50,664 nucleotides of DNA, from positions 1 to 50,664 of the forward strand of contig NZ_CADCTE010000039.1 of the NCBI RefSeq assembly GCF_902805515.1. The letters are read 5' to 3'. Position 1 is the stretch's first letter. Each line of letters opens with the position of its first letter. The notes under the pieces are model-generated. The model saw only the letters and a program-made list of their open reading frames with translations. It ran no database searches and was not told where the DNA came from. This document shows, piece by piece, positions 43,711-50,664 of this stretch. This stretch comes from an uncultured Arthrobacter sp. (GTDB taxonomy: Bacteria; Actinomycetota; Actinomycetes; Actinomycetales; Micrococcaceae). The position numbers were made by a program, and so were the translations under genes.

Positions 43711-43731
43711 AGTAATGACACCGTTATTACT
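43711..43731. promoter_or_regulatory. Zur-like AT-rich palindrome upstream of rpmB
   Basis: AGTAATGACA-C-CGTTATTACT, 21 bp, 8 of 10 positions symmetric, centred 67 bp before the rpmB start in very GC-rich DNA. Zinc repressor Zur controls the equivalent L28-L33-S14 genes in other actinobacteria through AT-rich palindromes of this size. The exact Zur consensus for this genus is not known to me. Confidence 0.6.
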
Positions 43732-44012
43732 GCAGCTTTCCGGAGGTGGACCTGGCAGGGTGAGAACCTGCCGAGGCGCCTCGCCGCGGGGAAGACGGTG
43801 AAGATTCGGCGCCGCGGGTCGATGTCCCGGCGGCGGCCTAATATTCCAGGTGGTTACGGGTAGCTGCGTCACTTCCGCCGGAGCGGGGGCGACTCAACCA
43901 AACGCCATACCATACTACGTGCCGTCCGGCTCAGCGCCAAACCGGCGGGCGGACCCTTTTTCCTGCCGTGCGCGCCCGGCGCCCCCGCCCTGCCCGCCTC
44001 CGGAAGGAGTCC
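43732..44012. other. Intergenic region between rpmB operon and marR-type gene
   Basis: About 280 bp. No gene, repeat or riboswitch seen; frames crossing it are shadows without ribosome-binding sites. Confidence 0.4.
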
Positions 44013-44501
44013 TCAGGTGCGCCCGTCCTCGCCGAGGATCCAGTGGTCGGCCTGGATGGCGGCGAGGATTTTCCGTCCCACCCGCTCAAGGTCGGCGGTG
44101 TCGCGCTTGTCCAGGGAGTCGAAGACCAGCTCGCGGACCTTGTCGACGTGCTTCACCGCCAGGCGCTGGACCGCATCCATGCCCTCGTCGGTCAGGACCG
44201 CGGTGGTGACCCTTCCGTCGTGGGTCGAGGGGCTGCGCGAGAGCCAGCCGCGCGCCTCGAGCTTCTTGGCCACATGGCTGAGGCGGGACAGGGAGGCGTT
44301 GGAGCGGGCGGCGAGCTCACTCATCGGAAGGCTTCCCTCCTCGGACTCGGAGAGCATCGCCAGGACGTGGTAGTCGAACAGGGTGATGCGGGCCTCACGG
44401 AACAGGTGGGCGTCCAGGGTTCCGGGCAGCAGCGTCGACACGGCGTACAGCGCAAGCCACGCCCGGCGTTCGTCGGGGGTGAGCCATCGGGGCGGTGCCA
44501 T
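44013..44501 (-). CDS. MarR family transcriptional regulator
   Basis: 162-aa winged-helix regulator. The helix-turn-helix is LPMSELAARSNASLSRLSHVAKKLEARGWLSR and the wing SPSTHDGRVTT. Start set at ATG 44501, with CAGGAT 6 nt upstream (leaderless-like); ATG 44519 and the longer frame are alternatives. It lies downstream of the SGNH hydrolase gene on the same strand. Target unknown, and no operator was found nearby. Confidence 0.88.
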   Translation of the reverse strand: MAPPRWLTPDERRAWLALYAVSTLLPGTLDAHLFREARITLFDYHVLAMLSESEEGSLPMSELAARSNASLSRLSHVAKKLEARGWLSRSPSTHDGRVTTAVLTDEGMDAVQRLAVKHVDKVRELVFDSLDKRDTADLERVGRKILAAIQADHWILGEDGRT

Positions 44502-44563
44502 GGGCCCATCCTGACACATCCCGGGGAACGGCCCCGCTCCCGCCGCCGGCGGCGGAACCCGGC

Positions 44564-45349
44564 TCACCGGACAGGTGCCCCGGACCAGTCGGGCTGGCTC
44601 AGCGCAGGGTACTTCGCCGTGAGGCCATCACCCGAGGAGACTCCCCGCAGCCGCCGCCCGACCCATGGGGAGAGGTGGTCGCGCGCCCACTGGGCGTCGG
44701 CCCGGAGCTGGTTGAGCCGGGTCAGCGCGGGCCGGGCGTCGAGCTCCGGGAGGTCGATGCTGTGGGAGGCCTTGAGGGTTTCGAGGACCTTCCGGGCCAT
44801 GAGCAGGTGGCCCGCGGTGGCCATGTGCAGCCGGTCGGTGTCCCAGTAGGACCAGTTCCGGAACTCGCGCATCCGCCAGTAGTCGACGATGTCGGCGCCG
44901 CGCTGGTCGGCGATTTCGCGGAGCAGTTCGTTGTAGACGGCGGTGCGGCCGCGGGTCCGGCCAAAGACGGCCGAGGCGGAGGAGTCGAACCCGGTGAAGA
45001 CGACGACCGCCGCGCCGGCGGCGGCGAGCCGGGCGATTCCGGCGTCGTAGCGCTCCATCAACGCGTCGATGTCGACGCGCGGGCGCAGGATGTCGTTGGC
45101 GCCGGCGTAGACCGTCACGAGGGTCGGCTGCAGCGCCACGGCCGCGTCGATCTGCTCCTCGAGGATCTGGCGCATCCGCTTGCCCCGGATGGCGAGGTTG
45201 GCGTAGCCCCAGGAGCCGTCGGCCAGGATGAGCTGCTGCGCGACCCGATCGGCCCAGCCGCGCACCCCGTTGGGGCTTCCCGGGTCGGGGTCTCCGACCC
45301 CTTCGGTGAAGGAATCGCCGAGTGCAACATACCGCTGGGAAAAATCCAT
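44564..45349 (-). CDS. SGNH/GDSL hydrolase
   Basis: 261-aa esterase/lipase-type hydrolase of the SGNH superfamily. Block I GDSFTEG (Ser13), block III TVYAGANDIL with the oxyanion Asn, and block V DTDRLHMATAGH with the catalytic Asp and His are all present. No signal peptide, so cytoplasmic. Start ATG 45349 is fixed by TAGCCT 6 nt upstream. Confidence 0.92.
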   Translation of the reverse strand: MDFSQRYVALGDSFTEGVGDPDPGSPNGVRGWADRVAQQLILADGSWGYANLAIRGKRMRQILEEQIDAAVALQPTLVTVYAGANDILRPRVDIDALMERYDAGIARLAAAGAAVVVFTGFDSSASAVFGRTRGRTAVYNELLREIADQRGADIVDYWRMREFRNWSYWDTDRLHMATAGHLLMARKVLETLKASHSIDLPELDARPALTRLNQLRADAQWARDHLSPWVGRRLRGVSSGDGLTAKYPALSQPDWSGAPVR

Positions 45350-45355
45350 CAGCAA

Positions 45356-45361
45356 AGGCTA
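45356..45361 (-). promoter_or_regulatory. -10 box for leaderless SGNH gene
   Basis: TAGCCT on the minus strand, 6 nt before ATG 45349. Confidence 0.6.
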
Positions 45362-45391
45362 TCGCGTCTGCCAACGGCGGCACAGCCCGGG

Positions 45392-45397
45392 TAGGCT
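45392..45397 (+). promoter_or_regulatory. -10 box of the diacylglycerol kinase-type gene
   Basis: TAGGCT, giving a leader of about 45 nt that carries GGAAAGGA. Confidence 0.5.
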
Positions 45398-45447
45398 CGT
45401 GCCAACCCGTGACAGGCGGGACTCAACAGGCGACTGGAAAGGAATCC

Positions 45448-46407
45448 ATGACGACCACCGACCGTGCCGGCAAGCGGGCCGCGCTGATCCTCAATCCGAT
45501 CAAGAGCACCGGCGCGGATGCCCGGGAGATTGTGGAGCGGGTTTCCTCCGAAGAGGGCTGGGAGGCGCCCCTGGTGCTTGAAACAACGGTCGAGGACCCG
45601 GGCCACGGGCAGGCGCAGGAGGCGCTGCGCGCGGGAGTCGATGTCGTCATCGCGGCCGGCGGCGACGGCACGGTGCGGTGCGTGGCCGAGGAACTGTCGG
45701 GGACCGGGACCGCGATGGCCCTGGTGCCTTTGGGCACGGGCAACCTGCTGGCGAGGAACCTCGATATTGCCGTGGACAACCCGGAAGAGGCCGTCGATAC
45801 GGCGTTCCACGGAACCGAACGGAGGATCGACGTCGTGCACGTCACGGTGGACCGCGCGCAGAAGGCCCACGTCTTCCTCGTCATGGCCGGCCTCGGCTAC
45901 GACGCCGCGATCATGTCGGACACCCGTGACGACCTCAAGGACAAGGTGGGCTGGCTGGCCTACGTCGATGCCGGAATCCGGAACCTTCCGGGCAAGCCGG
46001 CCCGGACCACCATCACGATCGACGGCGGACGCCCCTTCGACCGGCGGCTGCGCAGTGTGATGGGCGGCAACTGCGGCAAGATCATGGGTGGCCTCGAGAT
46101 CTTCCCCGGGGCCAAGATCGATGACGGGCTGCTTGACCTGATGACCGTCGCGCCGCGGGGGCGGTTCGGCTGGCTGAACGTGGCAGGCAAGCTCTTCGCG
46201 AAGGGCAAGGGCAAGGACCCTTCGCTGGAGTACTACCAGTGCAGCCGGGCCGAGGTGCAGCTCCACGAGCCGCTCGAGGTGCAGCTCGACGGCGACCCGC
46301 TGGGCAAGGCGACGCACATGTCCTTCGAGATGAAGCCCGAATCGCTCCGGCTGCGTATGCCCTACGGCCGCAAGGACCCGGCGATCCTCAGCAATCCCCT
46401 GCCGTAG
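45448..46407 (+). CDS. Diacylglycerol kinase family lipid kinase
   Basis: 319 aa. Nucleotide motif GGDGT at residues 71-75, then VPLGTGNLLARNL, and the C-terminal beta domain with LEVQLDGDP. Family members phosphorylate diacylglycerol or related lipids (DgkB, YegS) at the membrane surface; the lipid used here is not predictable. ATG with GGAAAGGA upstream; the longer frame from 45322 overlaps the SGNH gene. Confidence 0.92.
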   Translation: MTTTDRAGKRAALILNPIKSTGADAREIVERVSSEEGWEAPLVLETTVEDPGHGQAQEALRAGVDVVIAAGGDGTVRCVAEELSGTGTAMALVPLGTGNLLARNLDIAVDNPEEAVDTAFHGTERRIDVVHVTVDRAQKAHVFLVMAGLGYDAAIMSDTRDDLKDKVGWLAYVDAGIRNLPGKPARTTITIDGGRPFDRRLRSVMGGNCGKIMGGLEIFPGAKIDDGLLDLMTVAPRGRFGWLNVAGKLFAKGKGKDPSLEYYQCSRAEVQLHEPLEVQLDGDPLGKATHMSFEMKPESLRLRMPYGRKDPAILSNPLP

Positions 46408-46478
46408 GCGGCCGGCAGTAGCGGGGGCGGGCTCCGGCGGGACAACCGGGCCGTCCCGCGCCGGCACCCGGCCGGAGC

Positions 46479-46495
46479 GCCCTCCGGCGGAGGGC
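46479..46495. terminator. Hairpin between convergent lipid kinase and M23 peptidase genes
   Basis: GCCCTCC-GGC-GGAGGGC, perfect 7-bp stem, 10 nt beyond the M23 gene end and 70 nt beyond the kinase stop. Could serve either strand; no T-run. Confidence 0.5.
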
Positions 46496-46505
46496 CTGAT
46501 CCGGC

Positions 46506-47360
46506 CTAGAGCCAGGGCAGCGGGTCGACCTTCTCGTCATTGATGAGCACTTCGAAGTGAAGGTGGCACCCGGTGGAGTTTCCGGTGGTGCCGACGGCCC
46601 CGATCAGTGCGCCGCGGGCGATGGTCTGGCCAGTGCTGACGCCGATCGAGCTGAGGTGGTTGTAGGTCGACTTGAGCCCCTTGCCGTGGTCGATCACGAT
46701 CCGCTGCCCGCCGCCGTAGGCGTGCCAGCCGGCGTCGACGACAACTCCCTTGTCCGAGGCCTTGACGGGGGTTCCGCACGCTCCGGCGTAGTCGATGCCC
46801 GTGTGGAGTTCGGGCGCGTAACCGCCGAGCGGGTTCACACGGTAGCCGAAGGTCGAGGCGACGCTCAGGTTGGCGAGGGGCGCCGCGAGGGTGGGCTTGT
46901 CGCCGGTCCGGGCGATCCCGGTGGAGAGGGTCTTGGCCTTGGCGCCGGACTTGGCCATGGCTACGCCGGCCACCTTCTGGCGGCTGAAGTCGATGTCGGC
47001 GGCGGCGTCGGCAGTGATCTGCGGCAGGGACGCAGCAGGGGCGGCCTGGACCGTCGAGGTCTTGGTGTCCATCGAGGCGGGGGCCGGGACGGCGCCCATG
47101 ACCAGGCCCGCGCCGACGGCGGCCAGGCCTACGACGAGGGCTCCGGCGCGCATCCGCGGAAGGAGGCCCGCCGGCTTGGTGCCGGAGGCCTCCGTGCGGC
47201 GCAGTTCGCGCCGACGGGCCGGCAGCGGCTCGGGCCGGAGAGAGCGGCGCGTGGGGAAATCGGAGACGGCTTCCCGCGCGGCGGGAGCCGGTGTTGCTGA
47301 AGTGGCGCTGGGGACAGCTGCGGACGCGCGGCGGCGTCCGGGCAGGGCCGGGTTGGTCAA
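46506..47360 (-). CDS. M23 family metallopeptidase (cell-wall endopeptidase)
   Basis: 284 aa. Cytoplasmic, proline/arginine-rich N-terminus (about 1-68), one membrane span or signal anchor (about 72-92), a linker, and a C-terminal LytM/M23 domain with HTGIDYAG and the zinc motif HLHFE (His266, His268). Expected to cleave peptidoglycan peptides outside the cell. Start codon TTG 47358-47360, with AGAGAGG 8 nt upstream right after a c-di-AMP riboswitch; ATG codons further in would remove the cytoplasmic part. Confidence 0.9.
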   Translation of the reverse strand: MTNPALPGRRRASAAVPSATSATPAPAAREAVSDFPTRRSLRPEPLPARRRELRRTEASGTKPAGLLPRMRAGALVVGLAAVGAGLVMGAVPAPASMDTKTSTVQAAPAASLPQITADAAADIDFSRQKVAGVAMAKSGAKAKTLSTGIARTGDKPTLAAPLANLSVASTFGYRVNPLGGYAPELHTGIDYAGACGTPVKASDKGVVVDAGWHAYGGGQRIVIDHGKGLKSTYNHLSSIGVSTGQTIARGALIGAVGTTGNSTGCHLHFEVLINDEKVDPLPWL

Positions 47361-47378
47361 GTTCGATGCCTCTCTGCG

Positions 47379-47608
47379 ACGCCTGCGAAGTTAGCTGTCG
47401 GGTTCGAGCAAGAGTCGACTCGGCCCCACTGCACAGGGCCGGCTCCCTGCATGCTCCCTAAGCGGGCACGCGGGCATCCGGTCCGCTGTGTGCGGACAGT
47501 TCAATGCAGTGAGGCTTCACCCCGAAGGCAGCGGTGCGCTGCCGGGAAGTGGGTCCTCCGCCCCTGTCATGAGGTGGGTCAGAGCGGTCCGCTGACAGGG
47601 CTCGGCGT
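47379..47608 (-). ncRNA. c-di-AMP (ydaO/yuaA) riboswitch
   Basis: The minus strand shows the ydaO hallmarks in order: GGAGGACCCA, CGGGGTGAAGCC, a variable long arm, and GAACCCGACAGCTAAC followed by TTCGCAGGCGT. A closing stem is formed by ACGCC (47604-47608) and GGCGT (47379-47383). The length (about 230 nt) is normal for actinobacteria, where this riboswitch typically precedes cell-wall hydrolase genes such as M23 peptidases. The start codon lies 18 nt downstream. Confidence 0.9.
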
Positions 47609-47647
47609 ACGGACCAGGGGGAATACACGGTGTTGAGACTTCACGCA

Positions 47648-47675
47648 AGCTTACTCTTTTTACCGGAAGTTACAA
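47648..47675 (-). promoter_or_regulatory. Promoter of riboswitch and M23 peptidase
   Basis: -35 TTGTAA (47670-47675) and -10 TAAGCT (47648-47653) on the minus strand, 16-bp spacer, starting transcription about 30 nt before the aptamer. Confidence 0.55.
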
Positions 47676-47721
47676 TTCCGTTATCTTCGAACGGGCGTGT
47701 CGGCGGCGACGCGCCGTGCCG

Positions 47722-48768
47722 CTACGCGGATTCGGACCGGCCGCGGCGCCAGTAGCCCATGAAGGCGACCTGCTTCCGGTCGATGCCCACGTCGCGGACC
47801 AGGTACCGGCGCAGTTCCCGCACCATCGAGGCCTCCCCCGCAATCCACGCGTAGAAGGGCTGGGATCCCGGGGGGCGTTCGGTGGTCGAGGTGGCCGCGG
47901 CGGAGAGCGCCTGCGGGGTTTCCCAAAGGATGGTGCGGTCGACGTCCACCTCCTCGGGTTCGGGCCCGGGGGCGCCCCGCCGATCCGGGGCGGACCCGGC
48001 CAGGACGGCCCACCCGGGCGGGGGAAGGGCACGGCGCACGGCCTGCGCCAGGAGCCCGCCGTGCTCTGCGCGCCCGCGCACGAGCCAGGTGACCTTCACC
48101 GAGGACGGGGTGACAAGCGGCTGGATGTCCGCCGCGTCGGCGACTTCGAGGAAGGCCTGCCCGCCCAGCTCGGGCGGCAGGGATTCGAGGATTGCACTGA
48201 TGGCCGGGACCGCGGTCTCGTCCCCGGCCAGGAGGACCGAGCCCGCCAGTCCGGGCCGCCACTCGATGCCGCCGTACGCTCCGGCGGTCGCGCACCGGGC
48301 GGCCGCCGCGTTCGGACCGATCAGGCACAGCGTCGCCCCGGGAACCGCACCGGCCGCCCACAGCGCGGCCGGCCCGGCGCTGCCATCCGCGTCGAAGTGC
48401 AGGACGAAGTCAACGTCGATTTCCGGTGAGGCGCCCTGACAGCGGGACTCCCGAACGGTGTAGGTGCGCATGACGCCGCGCTCGGCCGGGTCAAGGCCGA
48501 GCCAGCGCTGGTACCAGCCGTCGCCGGCCCCGCGCAGAAGTTCGCCGGGGAGGTCGACGGTGCCGCCGCCGGGCGGCGGGACGATCACCTTGATCCGCAG
48601 GTCGCAGGTCGGCCCGTTCACGCCGAAGTCCCGCAGGCTCTCTCCGCCGAAGGTGACGCGCTGGAAGTTCGCGCCGATCCTCTGGACCTTCTTCACCTCG
48701 ACGTCGAAGGCGAGCACCGGGGGAACCGCGGGCGCGGTCCGGGCCGGGCGCCGCGTGGTTTCGGTCAT
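47722..48768 (-). CDS. Siderophore-interacting protein (FAD/NADPH ferric-siderophore reductase family)
   Basis: 348-aa cytoplasmic flavoprotein of the ViuB/SIP type, which reduces iron(III)-siderophore to free iron. The N-terminal FAD barrel carries MRTYTVRESR (RxYT motif), then the SIP domain with LLAGDETAVPAISAILESLP and the closing WIAGEASMVRELRRYLVRDVGIDRKQVAFMGYWRRG. Start at ATG 48768 overlaps the ATPase stop (ATGA), so it is the last gene of the siderophore uptake operon; the longer frame lies inside the ATPase gene. Confidence 0.95.
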   Translation of the reverse strand: MTETTRRPARTAPAVPPVLAFDVEVKKVQRIGANFQRVTFGGESLRDFGVNGPTCDLRIKVIVPPPGGGTVDLPGELLRGAGDGWYQRWLGLDPAERGVMRTYTVRESRCQGASPEIDVDFVLHFDADGSAGPAALWAAGAVPGATLCLIGPNAAAARCATAGAYGGIEWRPGLAGSVLLAGDETAVPAISAILESLPPELGGQAFLEVADAADIQPLVTPSSVKVTWLVRGRAEHGGLLAQAVRRALPPPGWAVLAGSAPDRRGAPGPEPEEVDVDRTILWETPQALSAAATSTTERPPGSQPFYAWIAGEASMVRELRRYLVRDVGIDRKQVAFMGYWRRGRSESA

Positions 48769-49613
48769 GACGCCGCCCCGGCGCCGGCCCCGGCGGGCAC
48801 GGGCGCGGTGTGGTGGCGGCCCACCGGGACCACGAGGGGGGTCCCCGCAACGGGGTCGGCGATGACGGTGCACTGCAGGCCGAAGACCTCGTGCACCAGC
48901 CCGGGCGTGACGACGGCGGCCGGCGGGCCCTGCGCCGCGAGGCGCCCGTCCTTGAGCACGATCAGATGGTGGGCATAGCGGGCCGCGAGGTTGAGGTCGT
49001 GGAGCACCATGGCCACGGTGGTGCCGGAGCCCCGGTTGAGGTCGGTGATCAGGTCGAGCACTTCGATCTGGTGGGCGACGTCAAGGAAGGTGGTCGGCTC
49101 GTCAAGGAGCAGGATGTCGGTCTGCTGGGCCAGTGCCAGGGCGATCCAGACGCGCTGCCGCTGGCCCCCGGACAGCTCCTCAACGGAGCGGTCCGCAAAG
49201 GAGAGCGTGTCCGTCACCCGCAGGGCCTCGGCCACGGCGGCGTCGTCCCCGGGGGTCCACCGACGGAACCAGCCCTGGTGGGGGTAGCGGCCGCGGCCGA
49301 CGAGTTCCGCGACGGTGATCCCACCAGGGGGCACGGGCGCCTGGGGCAGCAGCCCGATGGTGCGGGCCACGGCACGGGAGGGAAGGGAGCGGATGTCCTG
49401 CCCGTCGAGCAGCACCGACCCGCCCGAGGGCTTGAGCAGCCGGGCCAGGCCCCGCAGCAGCGTCGATTTTCCGCTGCCGTTGGCGCCGACGATGACGCTG
49501 ACCCTGCCCGGAGGCAGCGCCACGGTGAGCCCGTCCACCACCGTCCGCTCGTCATAGCCGAGCGTGATGGAGCGCGCCTCAAGGGTGGAGGGTTCTCGCG
49601 GGGTATCAGCCAT
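48765..49613 (-). CDS. Siderophore ABC transporter ATP-binding protein (FecE/FepC-like)
   Basis: 282-aa ABC ATPase. Walker A GANGSGKST (43-51), signature LSGGQRQRVWIALALAQ, Walker B ILLLDEPTTFLD, H-loop VLHDLNLAARYAHH. Drives import of ferric siderophores. It starts 1 nt downstream of the permease stop and overlaps the SIP gene, completing a tight operon. Confidence 0.96.
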   Translation of the reverse strand: MADTPREPSTLEARSITLGYDERTVVDGLTVALPPGRVSVIVGANGSGKSTLLRGLARLLKPSGGSVLLDGQDIRSLPSRAVARTIGLLPQAPVPPGGITVAELVGRGRYPHQGWFRRWTPGDDAAVAEALRVTDTLSFADRSVEELSGGQRQRVWIALALAQQTDILLLDEPTTFLDVAHQIEVLDLITDLNRGSGTTVAMVLHDLNLAARYAHHLIVLKDGRLAAQGPPAAVVTPGLVHEVFGLQCTVIADPVAGTPLVVPVGRHHTAPVPAGAGAGAAS

Positions 49614-49614
49614 G

Positions 49615-50664
49615 TCAGCCTCCCTGGCCGGATCGGTTTACGGATATCAGCAGCCAGAGCAGGACCGGCGCCCCGAGGGCCCCGGTGAGGACACCCACCG
49701 GAAGGGAGGTGCCGGGGATCAGGTTGGCTGCGGCGAAGTCGGCCGCCAAAACGAGGACGGCGCCCACCAGGCCGGCAAGGGCGAGGGAGGGCGGCCCGCC
49801 GACGAGGCGCCGGGCGATGGGCCCGCAGAGGAAGGCAACGGCAGCCACCGGGCCGGCCGCGGCGGTGGACACGGCGGCGAGGCAGGCGCCGGTGAGGATC
49901 AGGGCGGCCCGGGAAACCTCCACCCGCACACCAAGCCCGGCGGCGGCGTCGTCGCCAAGCTCAAGGAGCCGCAGGAGGCGCGAGAGCACCAGGGCGGCGG
50001 GGACGAGGAGCACCAGGGCGCCCCCGAGCAGGACGGCCCGGTCCCAGTTGCTTGAATTCAGGGATCCGGTGAGCCAGACCAGCGCCTCGGCGGCCGTCCG
50101 GAGATCGGCGCGGGTCAGCAGGAAGTTCACCAGGGCATGGAGGACAGCGGCGAAGGCGATGCCCACGAGGATCAGCCGGTACCCGCCGAGGCCACCTCGC
50201 CGTGCGGTCAGGTAGATGGCGGCAGCCACCCCCAGGCCACCCGCCACCGCGGCGAAGGACACCGCCGCCCCGGAGGCTCCGAAGAGAACGATGGCCGTCA
50301 CCGCACTCGCGCTGGCCCCGTAACTGATGCCGATGACGTCGGGGCTGGCCAGGGGGTTGCGGAGCAGAGTCTGGCAGATCGTTCCGGCCATGCCGAAGCC
50401 GATCCCCACGAGTACGGCCATCAGGGCACGCGGCAGCTTGTTCTCGAGCACGATGAAGCTGGCTCCGGGGATCTGCGCCCCGCCGAGGATGCTGAAGAAG
50501 TCGGGCACGGTGACCGTGTAGGAGCCAAGGAGCACCGAGACGGCGAACAGGACGACGACGGCCAGCCCCAGCGCACCGGCCCGCACGCTCCGGGCCCGCC
50601 GGCGTGCCGCGCGCCCCGCGGCCAGGGACCGGACGGCCGATCCGGCGGCGGGTCCGGCGGCGGA
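49615..50664 (-). CDS. FecCD family siderophore permease (start probably beyond window edge)
   Basis: Iron-siderophore permease with about nine to ten spans. Family segments PRALMAVLVGIGFGMAGTICQTLLRNPLASPDVIGISYGAS and AAAGPVAAVAFLCGPIARRLVG are clear. A GTG at 50584-50586 could start a 323-aa protein, but it lacks a proper ribosome-binding site and the frame stays open to the edge with a basic, Ala/Arg-rich stretch typical of this family's cytoplasmic N-terminus, so the gene is treated as partial. A second permease and a binding protein are expected upstream. Confidence 0.93.
   Translation of the reverse strand, partial: SAAGPAAGSAVRSLAAGRAARRRARSVRAGALGLAVVVLFAVSVLLGSYTVTVPDFFSILGGAQIPGASFIVLENKLPRALMAVLVGIGFGMAGTICQTLLRNPLASPDVIGISYGASASAVTAIVLFGASGAAVSFAAVAGGLGVAAAIYLTARRGGLGGYRLILVGIAFAAVLHALVNFLLTRADLRTAAEALVWLTGSLNSSNWDRAVLLGGALVLLVPAALVLSRLLRLLELGDDAAAGLGVRVEVSRAALILTGACLAAVSTAAAGPVAAVAFLCGPIARRLVGGPPSLALAGLVGAVLVLAADFAAANLIPGTSLPVGVLTGALGAPVLLWLLISVNRSGQGG

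Noticed and set aside
44013..44501. Regulator of the SGNH hydrolase through a nearby operator
   Set aside because: No palindrome was found upstream of either gene; adjacency alone is not enough.

Overview
The window is about 50 kb of very GC-rich, gene-dense chromosome from an actinobacterium, most likely a member of the Micrococcaceae (Arthrobacter and relatives). The evidence is the dnaK-grpE-dnaJ-hspR operon with HspR-type (HAIR) operators, a mycobacterial-type bifunctional dCTP deaminase/dUTPase, an LpqY/SugABC-like sugar importer, an actinobacterial c-di-AMP riboswitch, and many genes whose -10 box lies about 6 nt from the start codon (leaderless transcripts). The genus is an inference; no rRNA is present. 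Nearly everything looks like ordinary core or shell chromosome. No prophage, integrase, transposase or CRISPR array was seen.

Layout: 1-1.1 kb, DEAD-box helicase (cut by the window edge). 1.4-7.2 kb, M20 amidohydrolase, trmB, UBP-type zinc-finger protein, NADP-binding reductase with a DUF5996 gene, SDR, and a DUF4287/DUF5655 protein. 7.2-8.5 kb, PspA-like protein plus a membrane partner. 8.6-12.9 kb, hspR-dnaJ-grpE-dnaK on the minus strand, controlled by two HAIR sites and carrying a long RNA hairpin between grpE and dnaJ. 12.9-18.3 kb, secreted lipase, palindrome cluster, MMPL exporter divergent from a MarR regulator, methyltransferase, LysE exporter. 18.4-21.9 kb, a P-loop kinase-PabB fusion, pabC and a small membrane protein. 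21.9-25.0 kb, a thiamine-precursor ECF transporter (YkoE, fused double ATPase, EcfT) under a TPP riboswitch. 25.2-26.9 kb, DUF4235 protein and UMF1-type MFS transporter.

26.9-28.6 kb is the most unusual part: one gene for a Vsr/DUF559-like PD-(D/E)XK nuclease bracketed by five copies of a 51-nt palindromic repeat (two on one side, three on the other, all in the same orientation) plus two half copies. After it come dcd, tryptophan 2,3-dioxygenase, a protealysin-like M4 protease with an emfourin-type inhibitor, tRNA-Gly(CCC) and panD.

32.4-37.1 kb is a sugar ABC importer operon closed by a strong terminator. 38.1-42.3 kb is a thioredoxin-NHL gene coupled to a CopD/CtaG fusion, with a CsoR-like palindrome at its start. 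42.3-43.7 kb holds HU and the cysteine-poor rpmB-rpmG-rpsN set, headed by a Zur-like palindrome. 44.0-47.7 kb holds a MarR regulator, an SGNH hydrolase, a diacylglycerol kinase-type enzyme, and an M23 peptidase under a c-di-AMP (ydaO) riboswitch. 47.7-50.7 kb is a siderophore uptake set (FecCD permease, ATPase, siderophore-interacting reductase) running off the right edge.

Many start codons were moved inward from the longest open frame because a Shine-Dalgarno sequence or a leaderless -10 box fixes them. All functional calls rest on reading motifs by eye; no database search was run.
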